Shown here in pieces: positions 1-8,107 of a DNA stretch of 64,000 nt. Every line of letters starts with the position of its first letter. Position 1 is the stretch's first letter. This DNA is from Gp6-AA40 sp035263125 (GTDB lineage: Bacteria > Acidobacteriota > Vicinamibacteria > Vicinamibacterales > UBA2999): the NCBI GenBank assembly GCA_035263125.1, contig DATFRP010000203.1, forward strand, positions 1 to 64,000. The letters are read 5' to 3'. Below the pieces are notes generated by a model. It did no database searches. It saw only the letters and a program-made list of their open reading frames with translations, and was not told where the DNA came from. The position numbers and the translations under genes were made by a program.

Positions 1-245
1 CCCCGTGTGATCCCGTTTCCCCCGTCGCCCCCCGTTTTCATGGCATGGGGTGAGCTCTGCTCATGGGCGACTCCGTGTTGATCCTTGTTTCCGTTTCCTC
101 GCAGTCGCCGTTTCCAGTGTCAGCCGGTAATGCGGATTTTCTTTCGAGGTAACGGGGATAACGGAGTTCTCATGTTTTGTCTCTCCGTTTTCACCGTTTC
201 CTCCGTGTAATGTCGTCTTTCTCCGTTTCCTCCGTGTCCCGGTAT
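1..245. repeat. Iterated CCGTTTCCTCCGTG-type sequence, no gene
   Basis: No convincing coding sequence lies before base 266. The stretch is built from pyrimidine-rich phrases such as CCGTTTCC and TTTCCTCCGTG, repeated on the given strand around 86-117 and 181-240. A purine-rich patch (GGTAACGGGGATAACGGAG, about 149-168) can pair with part of the 3' side. It looks like a diverged relative of the long hairpins at 7456, 9741 and 11342. Short open frames here (products rich in Gly-Asn-Gly-Glu) are by-products of the repeat and are not called as genes. Confidence 0.5.
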
Positions 246-265
246 GCGGCTCGGGCATAACCGAA

Positions 266-2773
266 ATGCCAATAGATTCCGGACCAGATCGGCGCTATCC
301 TCCCGGTGTGACATATCAGGGGGGACGTGTCGGCCTCGTCGCCGGCGCGCTGCTGGTGGCGTGTGCGGGCTTCGTCAGCGGACAAGCATCCCCGCCGACA
401 TCACCGGCTCCCGATTCACCGGCGGTCAAGTCGCGCGCGCTCCTCGATCAATACTGCGTCACCTGTCACAACGATCGTCTCAAGACATCCAACCTCTCGC
501 TCGAGCATCTGGACCTCTCGACCGTCGGCGACCACCCGGAATTGTGGGAGAAGGTCGTGCGCAAGCTGCGCGCCGGCGTGATGCCGCCGCCGGACGTGCG
601 GCGTCCGCCGCTCGCGGAGTACGAAGGGCTCAGAGATTTTCTCGAAGCCGAGGTCGATCGCAAGGCGGCCGCGCGCGTGAATCCCGGCGCCGTAGTGCTC
701 CACCGCTTGAACCGCACGGAGTACGCGAACGCGGTGCGCGATCTGCTCGACGTGCGGATCGACGTCGCGTCACTGTTGCCGCCAGATGACTCGGCGAACG
801 GCTTCGACAACATCGCCGGCTCGCTCACGATCTCGCCGACGCTGCTCGAGTCGTACACGACGGCGGGCGCGCGCGTCGCACGAACGGCGGTCGGCTACTG
901 GAAGTCGCCAACCGAAGCCACCTATCTCGCCTCGAGCGATGCCTCGCAGAATCATCGTCTCGAGGGGATGCCGTTCGGGACCCGCGGTGGCATCGTCGCC
1001 CATCATGACTTCCCCGCCGACGGCGAATACAAGTTCTCGATTCAGAACTTCGGCATCGGCAGCTTCATCCCGGGAGAGCAGCTCGCGCTCATCATCGACG
1101 GCGAGCGCGCGCACGTCTGGCCGTATCGAGGCGTCGGGCTGTCGGTGGGCATGACTGCCGACGGCGACGGCACACTCGAAGTCACGGTTCCGGTTCGCGC
1201 GGGCTCGCGCACGGTTGGCGCCACGTTCATCGCCACCAACTATCGGCCGAGCCTCGATATCATCCGGCACTACGATCGTCAGTCGCTCGAGAACAACCAG
1301 ATTCCGCAGTTGCAGTACTACCCGGCGATCGGGTTCGTCCGCATCCAGGGTCCGTTCAACGCGCAACGGCCGGACGATTCTGCGAGCCGTCGCAAGGTGT
1401 TCATCTGTCATCCGCCTTCGCGCCCCGCGCTTCGGCGAGACCCGCCGCAGGCCAATGCCGGCGGGTCCGCAATCGCTTCCGAAGAGACGGCTTGTGCGAA
1501 ACAGATTTTGACGACACTCGCTCGACGCGCCTATCGCCGGCCCGCGACGATGCAGGATGTCGCGACGCTGATGACGTTCTTCGATGAAGGGCGCAAAGGC
1601 GGCACGTTCGAGGATGGCATCGAGTACGCGTTGCGGCTGCTGCTGACCAGCCCGCAGTTCCTGGTGCGCGCGGAACATGAGCCAGCGGCCGTGCGTGCGG
1701 GAGCGGCGTATCGCATCAGCGATCTGGAGCTGGCATCGCGGCTGTCGTTCTTTCTCTGGAGCAGCATCCCCGACGACCAGTTGATCACGGTCGCAAGCCA
1801 GGGCCGGCTGAATCAACCGAAGGTCCTCGAGCAGGAAGTTCGCCGCATGCTCGCCGATCCACGGTCGGACGCGCTCGTCTCGAATTTCGCGCAACAGCTG
1901 CTGTATCTGCGCAATCTGCCGGCGACGTCACCCGACGGCATCTTCTATCCGAACTGGGACGACGAGCTGCGCCAAAGCTTCAAGCGCGAAGCCGAGCTCT
2001 TCTTCGAGAGCATCATCCGCGAGGATCGCAACGTCGTCGACCTGCTGACGGCCGACTACACGTTCGTGAACGAGCGGCTGGCGCGTCACTACGGCATCCC
2101 TAACGTGTATGGATCGCGCTTCCGGCGCGTGACGCTGCCGCCCGACATGGACTACCGGCGCGGTCTGCTCGGCAAGGGCAGTTTTCTCGCAGTGACGTGG
2201 ACTCAGAACTTCCGCAGCTCGCCCGTCAAGCGCGGCGCGTGGGTGCTGGAGAACATCCTCGGCACGCCGCCGCCCGAGCCGCCGCCCAACGTGCCTGCGC
2301 TCGAGGAGACCAAGAGCGACGACGGCAAAGCGCAGACGCTGCGCGACCAGATGACGAAGCATCGCTCGGCGCCGACCTGCGCGGGATGCCACAAGATCAT
2401 GGATCCGATCGGGTTCGCGCTCGAGAATCTCGACGCCGACGCGAGCTGGCGCACGAAACAGGGCGGCAACGGCGGCATCGCGATCGACACGAAGGTGAAG
2501 TTGTACGACGGGCAGGATGTGGACGGACCGGTCGGTCTACGGACGGCGCTCCTGCGCTACTCACCACAGTTCGTGCGCATGTTCATCGAGAAGACGATGA
2601 CCTACGCGCTCGGTCGTGGCGTCGAGTATTCCGACATGCCGACCGTCCGCGCGATCGCGAAAGACGTGGCAAAGGACGACAACCGGTTCTCGGCAGTCGT
2701 GTTGGGAATCGTGAAGAGCAGTCAGTTCCAGATGCGCGTGAAGGGTACGGAGACGCCAGTAAGTACTAACTGA
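266..2773 (+). CDS. DUF1592/DUF1588/DUF1587/DUF1585-type exported cytochrome-like protein
   Basis: 835 residues with a hydrophobic signal segment at about residues 21-39. A haem-binding C64-x-x-C67-H68 motif follows directly after it. The C-terminal third carries a second CAGCH motif (C705, C708, H709) followed by KIMDPIGFALE, typical of the DUF1588/DUF1585 region. Order and length fit the large planctomycete/acidobacterial family in which a c-type cytochrome module precedes DUF1587-1592-1588-1585. These are exported and presumed redox-linked; their substrate is not established. The ATG at 266 lacks a clear Shine-Dalgarno; GTG at 308 would give a cleaner signal peptide. A DUF1552 gene follows, the usual partner. 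Confidence 0.85.
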   Translation: MPIDSGPDRRYPPGVTYQGGRVGLVAGALLVACAGFVSGQASPPTSPAPDSPAVKSRALLDQYCVTCHNDRLKTSNLSLEHLDLSTVGDHPELWEKVVRKLRAGVMPPPDVRRPPLAEYEGLRDFLEAEVDRKAAARVNPGAVVLHRLNRTEYANAVRDLLDVRIDVASLLPPDDSANGFDNIAGSLTISPTLLESYTTAGARVARTAVGYWKSPTEATYLASSDASQNHRLEGMPFGTRGGIVAHHDFPADGEYKFSIQNFGIGSFIPGEQLALIIDGERAHVWPYRGVGLSVGMTADGDGTLEVTVPVRAGSRTVGATFIATNYRPSLDIIRHYDRQSLENNQIPQLQYYPAIGFVRIQGPFNAQRPDDSASRRKVFICHPPSRPALRRDPPQANAGGSAIASEETACAKQILTTLARRAYRRPATMQDVATLMTFFDEGRKGGTFEDGIEYALRLLLTSPQFLVRAEHEPAAVRAGAAYRISDLELASRLSFFLWSSIPDDQLITVASQGRLNQPKVLEQEVRRMLADPRSDALVSNFAQQLLYLRNLPATSPDGIFYPNWDDELRQSFKREAELFFESIIREDRNVVDLLTADYTFVNERLARHYGIPNVYGSRFRRVTLPPDMDYRRGLLGKGSFLAVTWTQNFRSSPVKRGAWVLENILGTPPPEPPPNVPALEETKSDDGKAQTLRDQMTKHRSAPTCAGCHKIMDPIGFALENLDADASWRTKQGGNGGIAIDTKVKLYDGQDVDGPVGLRTALLRYSPQFVRMFIEKTMTYALGRGVEYSDMPTVRAIAKDVAKDDNRFSAVVLGIVKSSQFQMRVKGTETPVSTN

Positions 2774-2781
2774 CGGTGTCG

Positions 2782-2806
2782 GGCGGGCCTGGAGTTTAGG
2801 CCCGCC
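2782..2806. terminator. Hairpin after the DUF1592-type gene
   Basis: Perfect 9-bp stem (GGCGGGCCT / AGGCCCGCC) with a 7-base loop, 8 bases after the upstream stop codon. No T-run follows, so it may be a dispersed palindromic repeat rather than a classical terminator. Confidence 0.5.
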
Positions 2807-2852
2807 GGCAGAATGTTCGAGGGAGCTTGGTTTTTGAAACGCGCCAAATGAC

Positions 2853-2877
2853 GCCGGGCCCACAAATCGGGCCCGGC
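2853..2877. repeat. Second GC-rich palindrome in the same gap
   Basis: Perfect 9-bp stem (GCCGGGCCC / GGGCCCGGC) with loop ACAAATC, 17 bases before the DUF1552 start. It sits in the leader of that gene and resembles the other short-loop palindromes of the window. Confidence 0.5.
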
Positions 2878-2893
2878 CTACACTGAGGCTGCC

Positions 2894-4267
2894 ATGTTTC
2901 TCACAAAGAGGCATATCCCAAGACGGACGTTCTTGCGCGGCGCAGGCGTGACACTCGCGCTGCCGCTGCTCGACTCGATGCTCCCCGCGTTCACGCCGTC
3001 GCGGCTGACGGCGGCGGCACCGGTGAAGCGCTTCGTCGGCATCTGGCATCCGCATGGCGCATCGCCCGGGTATTGGAGCCCCTTGCAGTCGGGCAAGGAC
3101 TTCGAGTTCTCCTTCATCACCAAGCCGCTCGAGCCGTACCGCAACCGCGTCGTCCTGATCTCCGGTCTCGACATGCCCGAGGCGATGGCGACCAACGAGG
3201 AACCAGGAGGCGATCACGCCCGCGGTGCGGTACTGCTCTCGGGCGCGCGTCCGCGTCGCAATGCAGTGAGCCCGTATCTCGGCACGACGATCGATCAGAT
3301 GATCGCGGCCAAGTACGGCCAGGACACGATCCTCTCGTCGTTGCAGCTCGGGGTCGAGGACATGGGCAACTTCGGCAACTGCAACTGGGGATACAGCTGC
3401 GCCTACACCAATTCGATCTCATGGGCGTCGGCCACCGAGCCGCTCCCCACGCAGGTGAACCCGCGCGTGGTGTTCGAACGGCTGTTCGGCGACGGCACGA
3501 GCGCCGAGGAACGACTGCGTGATCGCAAGCGCAACGCGAGCGTCCTCGATGCGGTCGTCGGACAGCTCGGGTCGTTCAAGAACAATCTCGGCGCCGGCGA
3601 CAAGGCGCGCATCGACACTTATGCGGACAACATCCGCGAGCTCGAGCGCCGCATCACGATTGCGATGGAGCATTCGATCAAGGAGCCGGCGTCGGATGTG
3701 CCGTTCGGCCTTCCCGAGAACAAGCATCTCCACTTCCGGCTGATGTACGACCTGATGGCGCTCGCGTTCGAAGGTGACATCACACGCTCGATCACGTTCA
3801 TGTTGGGTCGCGACTTGAGCGGCGCCAGCTTCCCCGAGTCGGGCTTCACTGGCGGCTGGCACGGCACCTCGCATCACGGCGACAAGCCGGAGAACATTGC
3901 CAACTACGCCAAGGTCAATCGCTATCACGTCCAGAACCTGGCGTACTTCGTCGAGAAGTTGAACAAGATGCCGGATGGCGACGGAACGATGCTCGACCAC
4001 GTGCTGATCTACAAGGGCAGCAACATGGGCAACTCGCATCGGCACGCGCACGAGAAGGTGCCGGTGATTCTCGTCGGCGCTATCGACGGCACCTTCAAGG
4101 GGAACCGGCATCTCGTGTTCCCCGACAACACGCAGCGCACGTCGAACATGCTGGTCAGCATCCTTCACCTCTATGGCATCGATCAGTGGTCGACGCCGGA
4201 CGGCAAGGCGATGACCGACAAGCTCGGCACCAGCACGGGCCGCTTGCAGCCGCTGGAGATGGTGTGA
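2894..4267 (+). CDS. DUF1552 domain protein
   Basis: 457 residues. The N-terminus reads RRTFLRGAGVTLALPLLDS, a twin-arginine-like export signal. The following sequence (GIWHPHGASPGYW, later GWHGTSHHGD and HVLIYKGSNMGNSHRHAHE) matches the DUF1552 family, a relative of the DUF1501/sulfatase-like fold. Function is unknown, but the family is almost always encoded beside DUF1592-type cytochromes, as here. The last codons overlap the GTG start of the next gene (GTGTGA), which suggests translational coupling. Confidence 0.85.
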   Translation: MFLTKRHIPRRTFLRGAGVTLALPLLDSMLPAFTPSRLTAAAPVKRFVGIWHPHGASPGYWSPLQSGKDFEFSFITKPLEPYRNRVVLISGLDMPEAMATNEEPGGDHARGAVLLSGARPRRNAVSPYLGTTIDQMIAAKYGQDTILSSLQLGVEDMGNFGNCNWGYSCAYTNSISWASATEPLPTQVNPRVVFERLFGDGTSAEERLRDRKRNASVLDAVVGQLGSFKNNLGAGDKARIDTYADNIRELERRITIAMEHSIKEPASDVPFGLPENKHLHFRLMYDLMALAFEGDITRSITFMLGRDLSGASFPESGFTGGWHGTSHHGDKPENIANYAKVNRYHVQNLAYFVEKLNKMPDGDGTMLDHVLIYKGSNMGNSHRHAHEKVPVILVGAIDGTFKGNRHLVFPDNTQRTSNMLVSILHLYGIDQWSTPDGKAMTDKLGTSTGRLQPLEMV

Positions 4268-4929
4268 GAAACCCCCTTGTTGCGACAGGACTCGGTGTAG
4301 GCCGGGTCCTGTCCGCCTCCGCCAAGGCTACGGCGAGACCTCGTCGAAGCGCCTTACGCGTAGGCGGGCTTTTTGGACCCGGCGTCCTGGCGCTCGCGTT
4401 AGCTCTCAGCGTATCGCCGGTCGCCGCGCAACTCTCGCCGCGTCCGACGCGCCCGAATGTCGTGCCGCCACAGGGGGCGGTGCGGCAGGTGATCTTCAAG
4501 TACTGCACGTCGTGCCACGGCATCGACGACTACGCCTACAACGCGCTCGACCGCGCGGGATGGGACGCGCATATCACGGCGAAGCATCAGCAGGTGAACG
4601 TTCCGCTTCCGGCAACCGATCGAGCGCTTCTGCTCGATTGGCTGGCGATGCGTTTCGGACCGACCACCAAACCGTTCCCGCGCACCTACGTGGCGCGCGA
4701 GGTCACGACGTTCTTCTCGGATGCGGAAGGCGACGCGCTGCTGAAACGCGCCTGCACGTCGTGCCACGCGATCGACCGCGTCAACAGCGCTCGCTTTACT
4801 GCGGACCGTTGGCGTGTGGTCACCGTCGACATGCGGGAGCGCGGCGCGAAGCTCGAAGACGAAGAGCTCGAGCGGCTCGTTGAATGGCTGGGGCGCACGA
4901 GGGGCACGAACGACAGTGATCGGCAATAG
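4264..4929 (+). CDS. Exported two-haem c-type cytochrome
   Basis: About 221 residues from the GTG at 4264, which overlaps the upstream stop codon. A hydrophobic export segment (GPGVLALALALSVSPVAA) comes unusually late, near residues 38-55, because a palindromic repeat occupies codons 18-34. Two haem motifs are visible: C81-T-S-C84-H85 and C164-T-S-C167-H168. It probably transfers electrons in the periplasm with the DUF1592-type protein. A shorter internal start cannot be excluded, but no good candidate lies between the repeat and the hydrophobic core. The 3' end overlaps the next gene by 14 bases. Confidence 0.72.
   Translation: MRNPLVATGLGVGRVLSASAKATARPRRSALRVGGLFGPGVLALALALSVSPVAAQLSPRPTRPNVVPPQGAVRQVIFKYCTSCHGIDDYAYNALDRAGWDAHITAKHQQVNVPLPATDRALLLDWLAMRFGPTTKPFPRTYVAREVTTFFSDAEGDALLKRACTSCHAIDRVNSARFTADRWRVVTVDMRERGAKLEDEELERLVEWLGRTRGTNDSDRQ
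4315..4365. repeat. Imperfect inverted repeat inside a 5' coding end
   Basis: GCCTCCGCCAAGGC (4315-4328) faces GCCTTACGCGTAGGC (4351-4365), an imperfect 14-15 bp stem with a 22-base loop. It is translated as part of the leader of the two-haem cytochrome. It has the look of a dispersed repeat rather than ancestral coding sequence. Confidence 0.6.
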
Positions 4930-5650
4930 ACGAGGGTCCTTGGTTCTTGGGGCTTGCTCCTTGGCTTGCCCCGAGCGAAGTCGAGGGGTCCGTTCTTGGT
5001 CCTTGGTCCTTGGACTGGCCGTCATCATCGCCGGTGGCGTTGCGTATGGCGAGGGGCCCGCGCTGACGCTGCATGTGCGCAGTGCCGTAACGGGTACTCC
5101 GACCGGACCGATGACGATCGAGTTGTTTCGCTGGTCGACGGATGCCGAGCGCGCGCCGCTGATCGCCGCATTGTCCGCGCCGACGCCTCCCCCGGCTGCA
5201 TCTGCTGCACCAGCAGCGGCGGGCCGCGGTGCCGGCCGCGCCGCAGGCCGCGGCGGACGAGGCGGCCGGGGAGCGGCAGCGGCTCCTCCACTGAGCCCGA
5301 CCGCGCGCCTCGATGCCGCGATCAAAGCCGCGCCCACGTGCGGGTACGTGTGGGGTGTTGGCGTCACCGGCTACTCGATCAAATATGCCTGGCGCGCGCC
5401 TTCCGCCATCGGCGGCGATCGCATCGTCCTCGTCACCGCGCGCCGGCTGGGCGCGCAGTCGCCGCCCCCCGCGTCAACGGCAGCCCCCGATGCGGATGCC
5501 GACTTCACGATCATCGAGATGCAGCTCGATCAAAAGGGCGTCGGCGAAGCCAAGGCGTCCTACGGGGACGTGATCGTCGATGCCGCAGCGAAGACGCTGG
5601 CGCTCGACGGCCAGGTCCCATCACCCCTGCTGCTCAAGGTCACCCGATGA
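4916..5650 (+). CDS. Exported protein of unknown function, Ala/Gly/Arg-rich insert
   Basis: About 244 residues from GTG 4916. The leader contains the phrase CPERSRG, which is a translated DNA repeat, followed by a hydrophobic export segment (SWSLVLGLAVIIAGGVAYG). A low-complexity region rich in Ala, Gly, Arg and Pro spans roughly residues 85-125. The C-terminal half (GYVWGVGVTGYSIKYAW, later FTIIEMQLDQKGVGEAKASY) looks folded, but I do not recognise the family. It overlaps its upstream neighbour by 14 bases and the next gene by 4 (ATGA), so it is co-translated with the cytochrome and the ankyrin protein. Confidence 0.65.
   Translation: MIGNRRGSLVLGACSLACPERSRGVRSWSLVLGLAVIIAGGVAYGEGPALTLHVRSAVTGTPTGPMTIELFRWSTDAERAPLIAALSAPTPPPAASAAPAAAGRGAGRAAGRGGRGGRGAAAAPPLSPTARLDAAIKAAPTCGYVWGVGVTGYSIKYAWRAPSAIGGDRIVLVTARRLGAQSPPPASTAAPDADADFTIIEMQLDQKGVGEAKASYGDVIVDAAAKTLALDGQVPSPLLLKVTR
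4938..5014. repeat. Iterated TCCTTGG phrases around a CCCCGAGC palindrome
   Basis: TCCTTGG or TTCTTGG occurs at least six times, flanking the imperfect palindrome CCCCGAGCGAAGTCGAGGGG (4969-4988). All of it is translated as the leader of the gene at 4916. The unit length of about 7 bases and the lack of any protein logic suggest an inserted dispersed repeat. Confidence 0.55.
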
Positions 5651-7404
5651 TGCGCACTTCACACCTGGCCCTGTCTACCGGAACGCCTTGGCGGCGTTCC
5701 TACCTGTCTACCGGAACGCCTTGGCGGCGTTCCTTGGTGTTCCTGGTTGCGATCGCGTGTGCCACCACTGCACACGGGGCGACAACTGACGTCGCCGACG
5801 CCGCCATGCGCGGCGACCAGCAGGCGCTGCGCGCCGCGATCGCTCGCAAGGCCGACGTCAACGCACCACAGGCCGATGGCAGCACCGCGCTTCATTGGGC
5901 GGTCGAGCGCGATGATTTGGTGGTTGCCGATCTGCTGATCAAGGCAGGGGCGCGCGTCAACTCGAAGACGAGGGAAGGCGTCATGCCGCTGCAGCTCGCG
6001 GCGATCAACGGCAGCGCACAGATGCTCGATCGATTGATCAAGGCCGGCGCCGATCCGAACGTCGCGCTCTCGTCGGCGGGCGACACCGCATTGATGATGG
6101 CGGCGCGAACCGGCAAGACCGACGCGCTTCGAGTATTGGTCGAGGGGGGCGCCAACCTCAACGCGAAGGAGAGCTGGGGTGGAACGACGGCGCTGATGTG
6201 GGCGGTCTCCGAAGGACATGCCGACGCTGCCAAAGCACTGGTCGCCGCCGGCGCCGACGTCAACGCCCGTTCGAATTACGTTGCCGCCGCCAATGGCCGC
6301 GGCTTCGAAGGCCGCACTCCGGTCGGCACCAGAAACGACGGCAAGCCGGAGGAATTCGCCAGCGGATGGCTGACGCCGTTGATGCTCGCCGCACGCGAGG
6401 GCCAGGTCGAGGTCGCCCGCGTGCTGGCCGATGGCGGCGCCGACATCAACGCAGCCGCTGGCGACGGCAAGACCGCCCTGGCGATCGCGATCTTCAACGG
6501 CAACTACGACGTCGCGTCGCTGCTCGTCGATCGCAAGGCTGACGTCAACCGCGCCGATGCGCAGCGGTTCACGCCCCTGTTCTGGGCCGTCGATCGCCGC
6601 AACATGGAAACGGCTCCGAACTTTCCCTGGATGGTGACCGCCGATCCGATGCCGCTGATTCGCCAGTTGCTCGACGCCGGTGCCAACCCCAACGCGATCG
6701 TGAACAACACGCCGCGCGCGCGGATGCGCGAAGGCTCGCCGCGCATCGTGTTCGCCACCGCGCTGATGCGCGCTGCGTTCGCCGCCGACCTCGAGCTGGT
6801 GAAGCTGCTGCTCGATCGCGGCGCCGATCCGACGATCATCTCGCGCGACGGCGAAACGATGCTGTCGGCCGCGGCCGGCCTGGCCTTCATTCACGGCTAC
6901 CACCGAGGGAAATCGCCGGCCGAGCGCCTCGAGGTGGTGAAGCTGTTCGTGGAGCTGGGCAACGACGTCAATCAGCCGGACGACTATGGCATCACGCCGC
7001 TGATGGCCGCAGGCAACGACGGCAACGTCGCGGTAATTCAGTATCTGATCGACAAGGGCGCCGACCTCAGCGCGCACGATCTGGGCAAGAAGAACGACGG
7101 CGCGTTCGGTTCGAGCAACGAGCCGTTGATGCCCATCGACTACGCGATCGGCGTCGGCACGTTCGTGCCGAACAACGCGGTCATCATCCACGAGGATGCG
7201 GTGGCGCTGATGGCGAAGTACATGAAGGAACGGGGCATCGCACACACCACGTCAGAATGCACGCTGCGCGGCTTCACCTGTTCGCAGGTCAACGTCGATC
7301 CGAAGGTCGCCACGCCGGCTGAGATCATGCGGGCCCGCAAGTTCGCGACCGGCCACCAGGTCGAGGGCCTCACCGGCGGGCTCGAGGTCAAGGATCAAAA
7401 ATAG
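5647..7404 (+). CDS. Exported ankyrin-repeat protein
   Basis: 585 residues. At least eight ankyrin repeats (for example GSTALHWAVERDDLVVADLL, GDTALMMAARTGKTDAL, DGKTALAIAIFNGNYDVASL) fill residues 45-500. A longer linker lies near residues 310-400. A Cys-containing tail follows (TSECTLRGFTCSQVN). The start ATG overlaps the preceding stop (ATGA). The leader holds an 11-residue duplication (STGTPWRRS twice) before the hydrophobic segment SLVFLVAIACATTAHG, so the protein should be exported. Ankyrin proteins of this type often accompany DUF1592/DUF1552 clusters and probably mediate protein-protein contacts; the partner is unknown. Confidence 0.85.
   Translation: MMRTSHLALSTGTPWRRSYLSTGTPWRRSLVFLVAIACATTAHGATTDVADAAMRGDQQALRAAIARKADVNAPQADGSTALHWAVERDDLVVADLLIKAGARVNSKTREGVMPLQLAAINGSAQMLDRLIKAGADPNVALSSAGDTALMMAARTGKTDALRVLVEGGANLNAKESWGGTTALMWAVSEGHADAAKALVAAGADVNARSNYVAAANGRGFEGRTPVGTRNDGKPEEFASGWLTPLMLAAREGQVEVARVLADGGADINAAAGDGKTALAIAIFNGNYDVASLLVDRKADVNRADAQRFTPLFWAVDRRNMETAPNFPWMVTADPMPLIRQLLDAGANPNAIVNNTPRARMREGSPRIVFATALMRAAFAADLELVKLLLDRGADPTIISRDGETMLSAAAGLAFIHGYHRGKSPAERLEVVKLFVELGNDVNQPDDYGITPLMAAGNDGNVAVIQYLIDKGADLSAHDLGKKNDGAFGSSNEPLMPIDYAIGVGTFVPNNAVIIHEDAVALMAKYMKERGIAHTTSECTLRGFTCSQVNVDPKVATPAEIMRARKFATGHQVEGLTGGLEVKDQK
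5670..5734. repeat. 33-bp tandem duplication carrying a hairpin
   Basis: Two copies of a 32-base sequence (5670-5701 and 5703-5734) are identical and offset by 33 bases, exactly 11 codons. Each contains a perfect 8-bp stem (GGAACGCC / GGCGTTCC) with loop TTGGC. The duplication lies in the signal-peptide-coding part of the ankyrin gene. Confidence 0.9.
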
Positions 7405-7455
7405 ACGCAACTATTCCTCTCGTCATGCTTCGAGTGGATTGGTCCGGCTGGAGGG

Positions 7456-7650
7456 GAACGGAGGTTGACGGAGGAAACGGATTTAACAGGAGGAACGGAG
7501 CAACGGAGATCGGACGGAGATCGCCGCGGGTACCGCCATGCGCTGCTGATCGACATGCTAGGAAGCGAGTGGCGATATCTATGGCGTCTCCGTTTGATCT
7601 CCGTTGCTCCGATCCTCCTGTTCATCCGTTCCCTCCGCAACCTCCGTTAT
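7456..7650. repeat. Long hairpin element A (ACGGAGG family)
   Basis: Left arm 7456-7525 and right arm 7583-7650 are nearly complementary over about 68-70 bases. Each arm is an iteration of short purine-rich units (AACGGAGG, ACGGATTTAACAGGAGG, AACGGAGCAACGGAGATC). The unpaired centre is about 57 bases. It lies between the ankyrin gene and the DUF6152 gene, ending just before the latter's ribosome binding site. Two further copies follow at 9741 and 11342. Confidence 0.9.
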
Positions 7651-7662
7651 CTGGAGGGAACT

Positions 7663-8103
7663 TTGATACGAAAGACCATCGCCGCTGCCATCATCTGCGT
7701 CGTTTCCGTGAGCTCCGCGGCCGCACATCACGGCGACGCGGATCGGTATAACCAGGAAGTGATCACCGTCAGCGGGACGGTCGTGGAAGTGCAGATGGTG
7801 AACCCGCACGCGCGCATCGTGTTCGATGCGATGGAAAACGGGAAGACCGTTCGATGGCAGGCCGAGCTCGGCGCGCCGCAGCAATTGATCAAGCAGTTCG
7901 GCTGGACACCATCGACGATCAAAGCAGGAATGAAGCTGACGATGATCGGGCGGCGGCTCAAAAGCGGTGCGCCGTATCTCAATCTGACCGAGCGTTCCAA
8001 CATCGTCAACGCCGACACCGGCAAAGAGATCTATCGCACGGCGAACTTCGGCGAGCCAGCGCCGAAGGGCCCGAAGGGGACGCTGGACACGGTGAACCCG
8101 TAA
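7663..8103 (+). CDS. DUF6152 family exported protein
   Basis: 146 residues from TTG 7663. The start is chosen because GGAGGG (7653-7658) sits 5 bases upstream and the frame then opens with a signal peptide (RKTIAAAIICVVSVSSAAAHH). The mature part (VSGTVVEVQMVNPHARIVF, later IKAGMKLTMIGRRLKSG) matches the small beta-barrel DUF6152 family, of unknown function. A paralogue lies at 39027-39443. Upstream in-frame sequence is translated hairpin A and is not coding. Confidence 0.8.
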   Translation: MIRKTIAAAIICVVSVSSAAAHHGDADRYNQEVITVSGTVVEVQMVNPHARIVFDAMENGKTVRWQAELGAPQQLIKQFGWTPSTIKAGMKLTMIGRRLKSGAPYLNLTERSNIVNADTGKEIYRTANFGEPAPKGPKGTLDTVNP

Positions 8104-8107
8104 CGTC

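Noticed and set aside
4954..5646. Long N-terminal extension of the ankyrin gene
   Set aside because: It runs in another frame across the upstream gene and is Arg-rich; the ATG at 5647 overlaps the preceding stop and is followed by a signal peptide.
5659..7245. 528-codon open frame antisense to the ankyrin gene
   Set aside because: The ankyrin repeats explain the region; the antisense product has no recognisable fold and no ribosome binding site.
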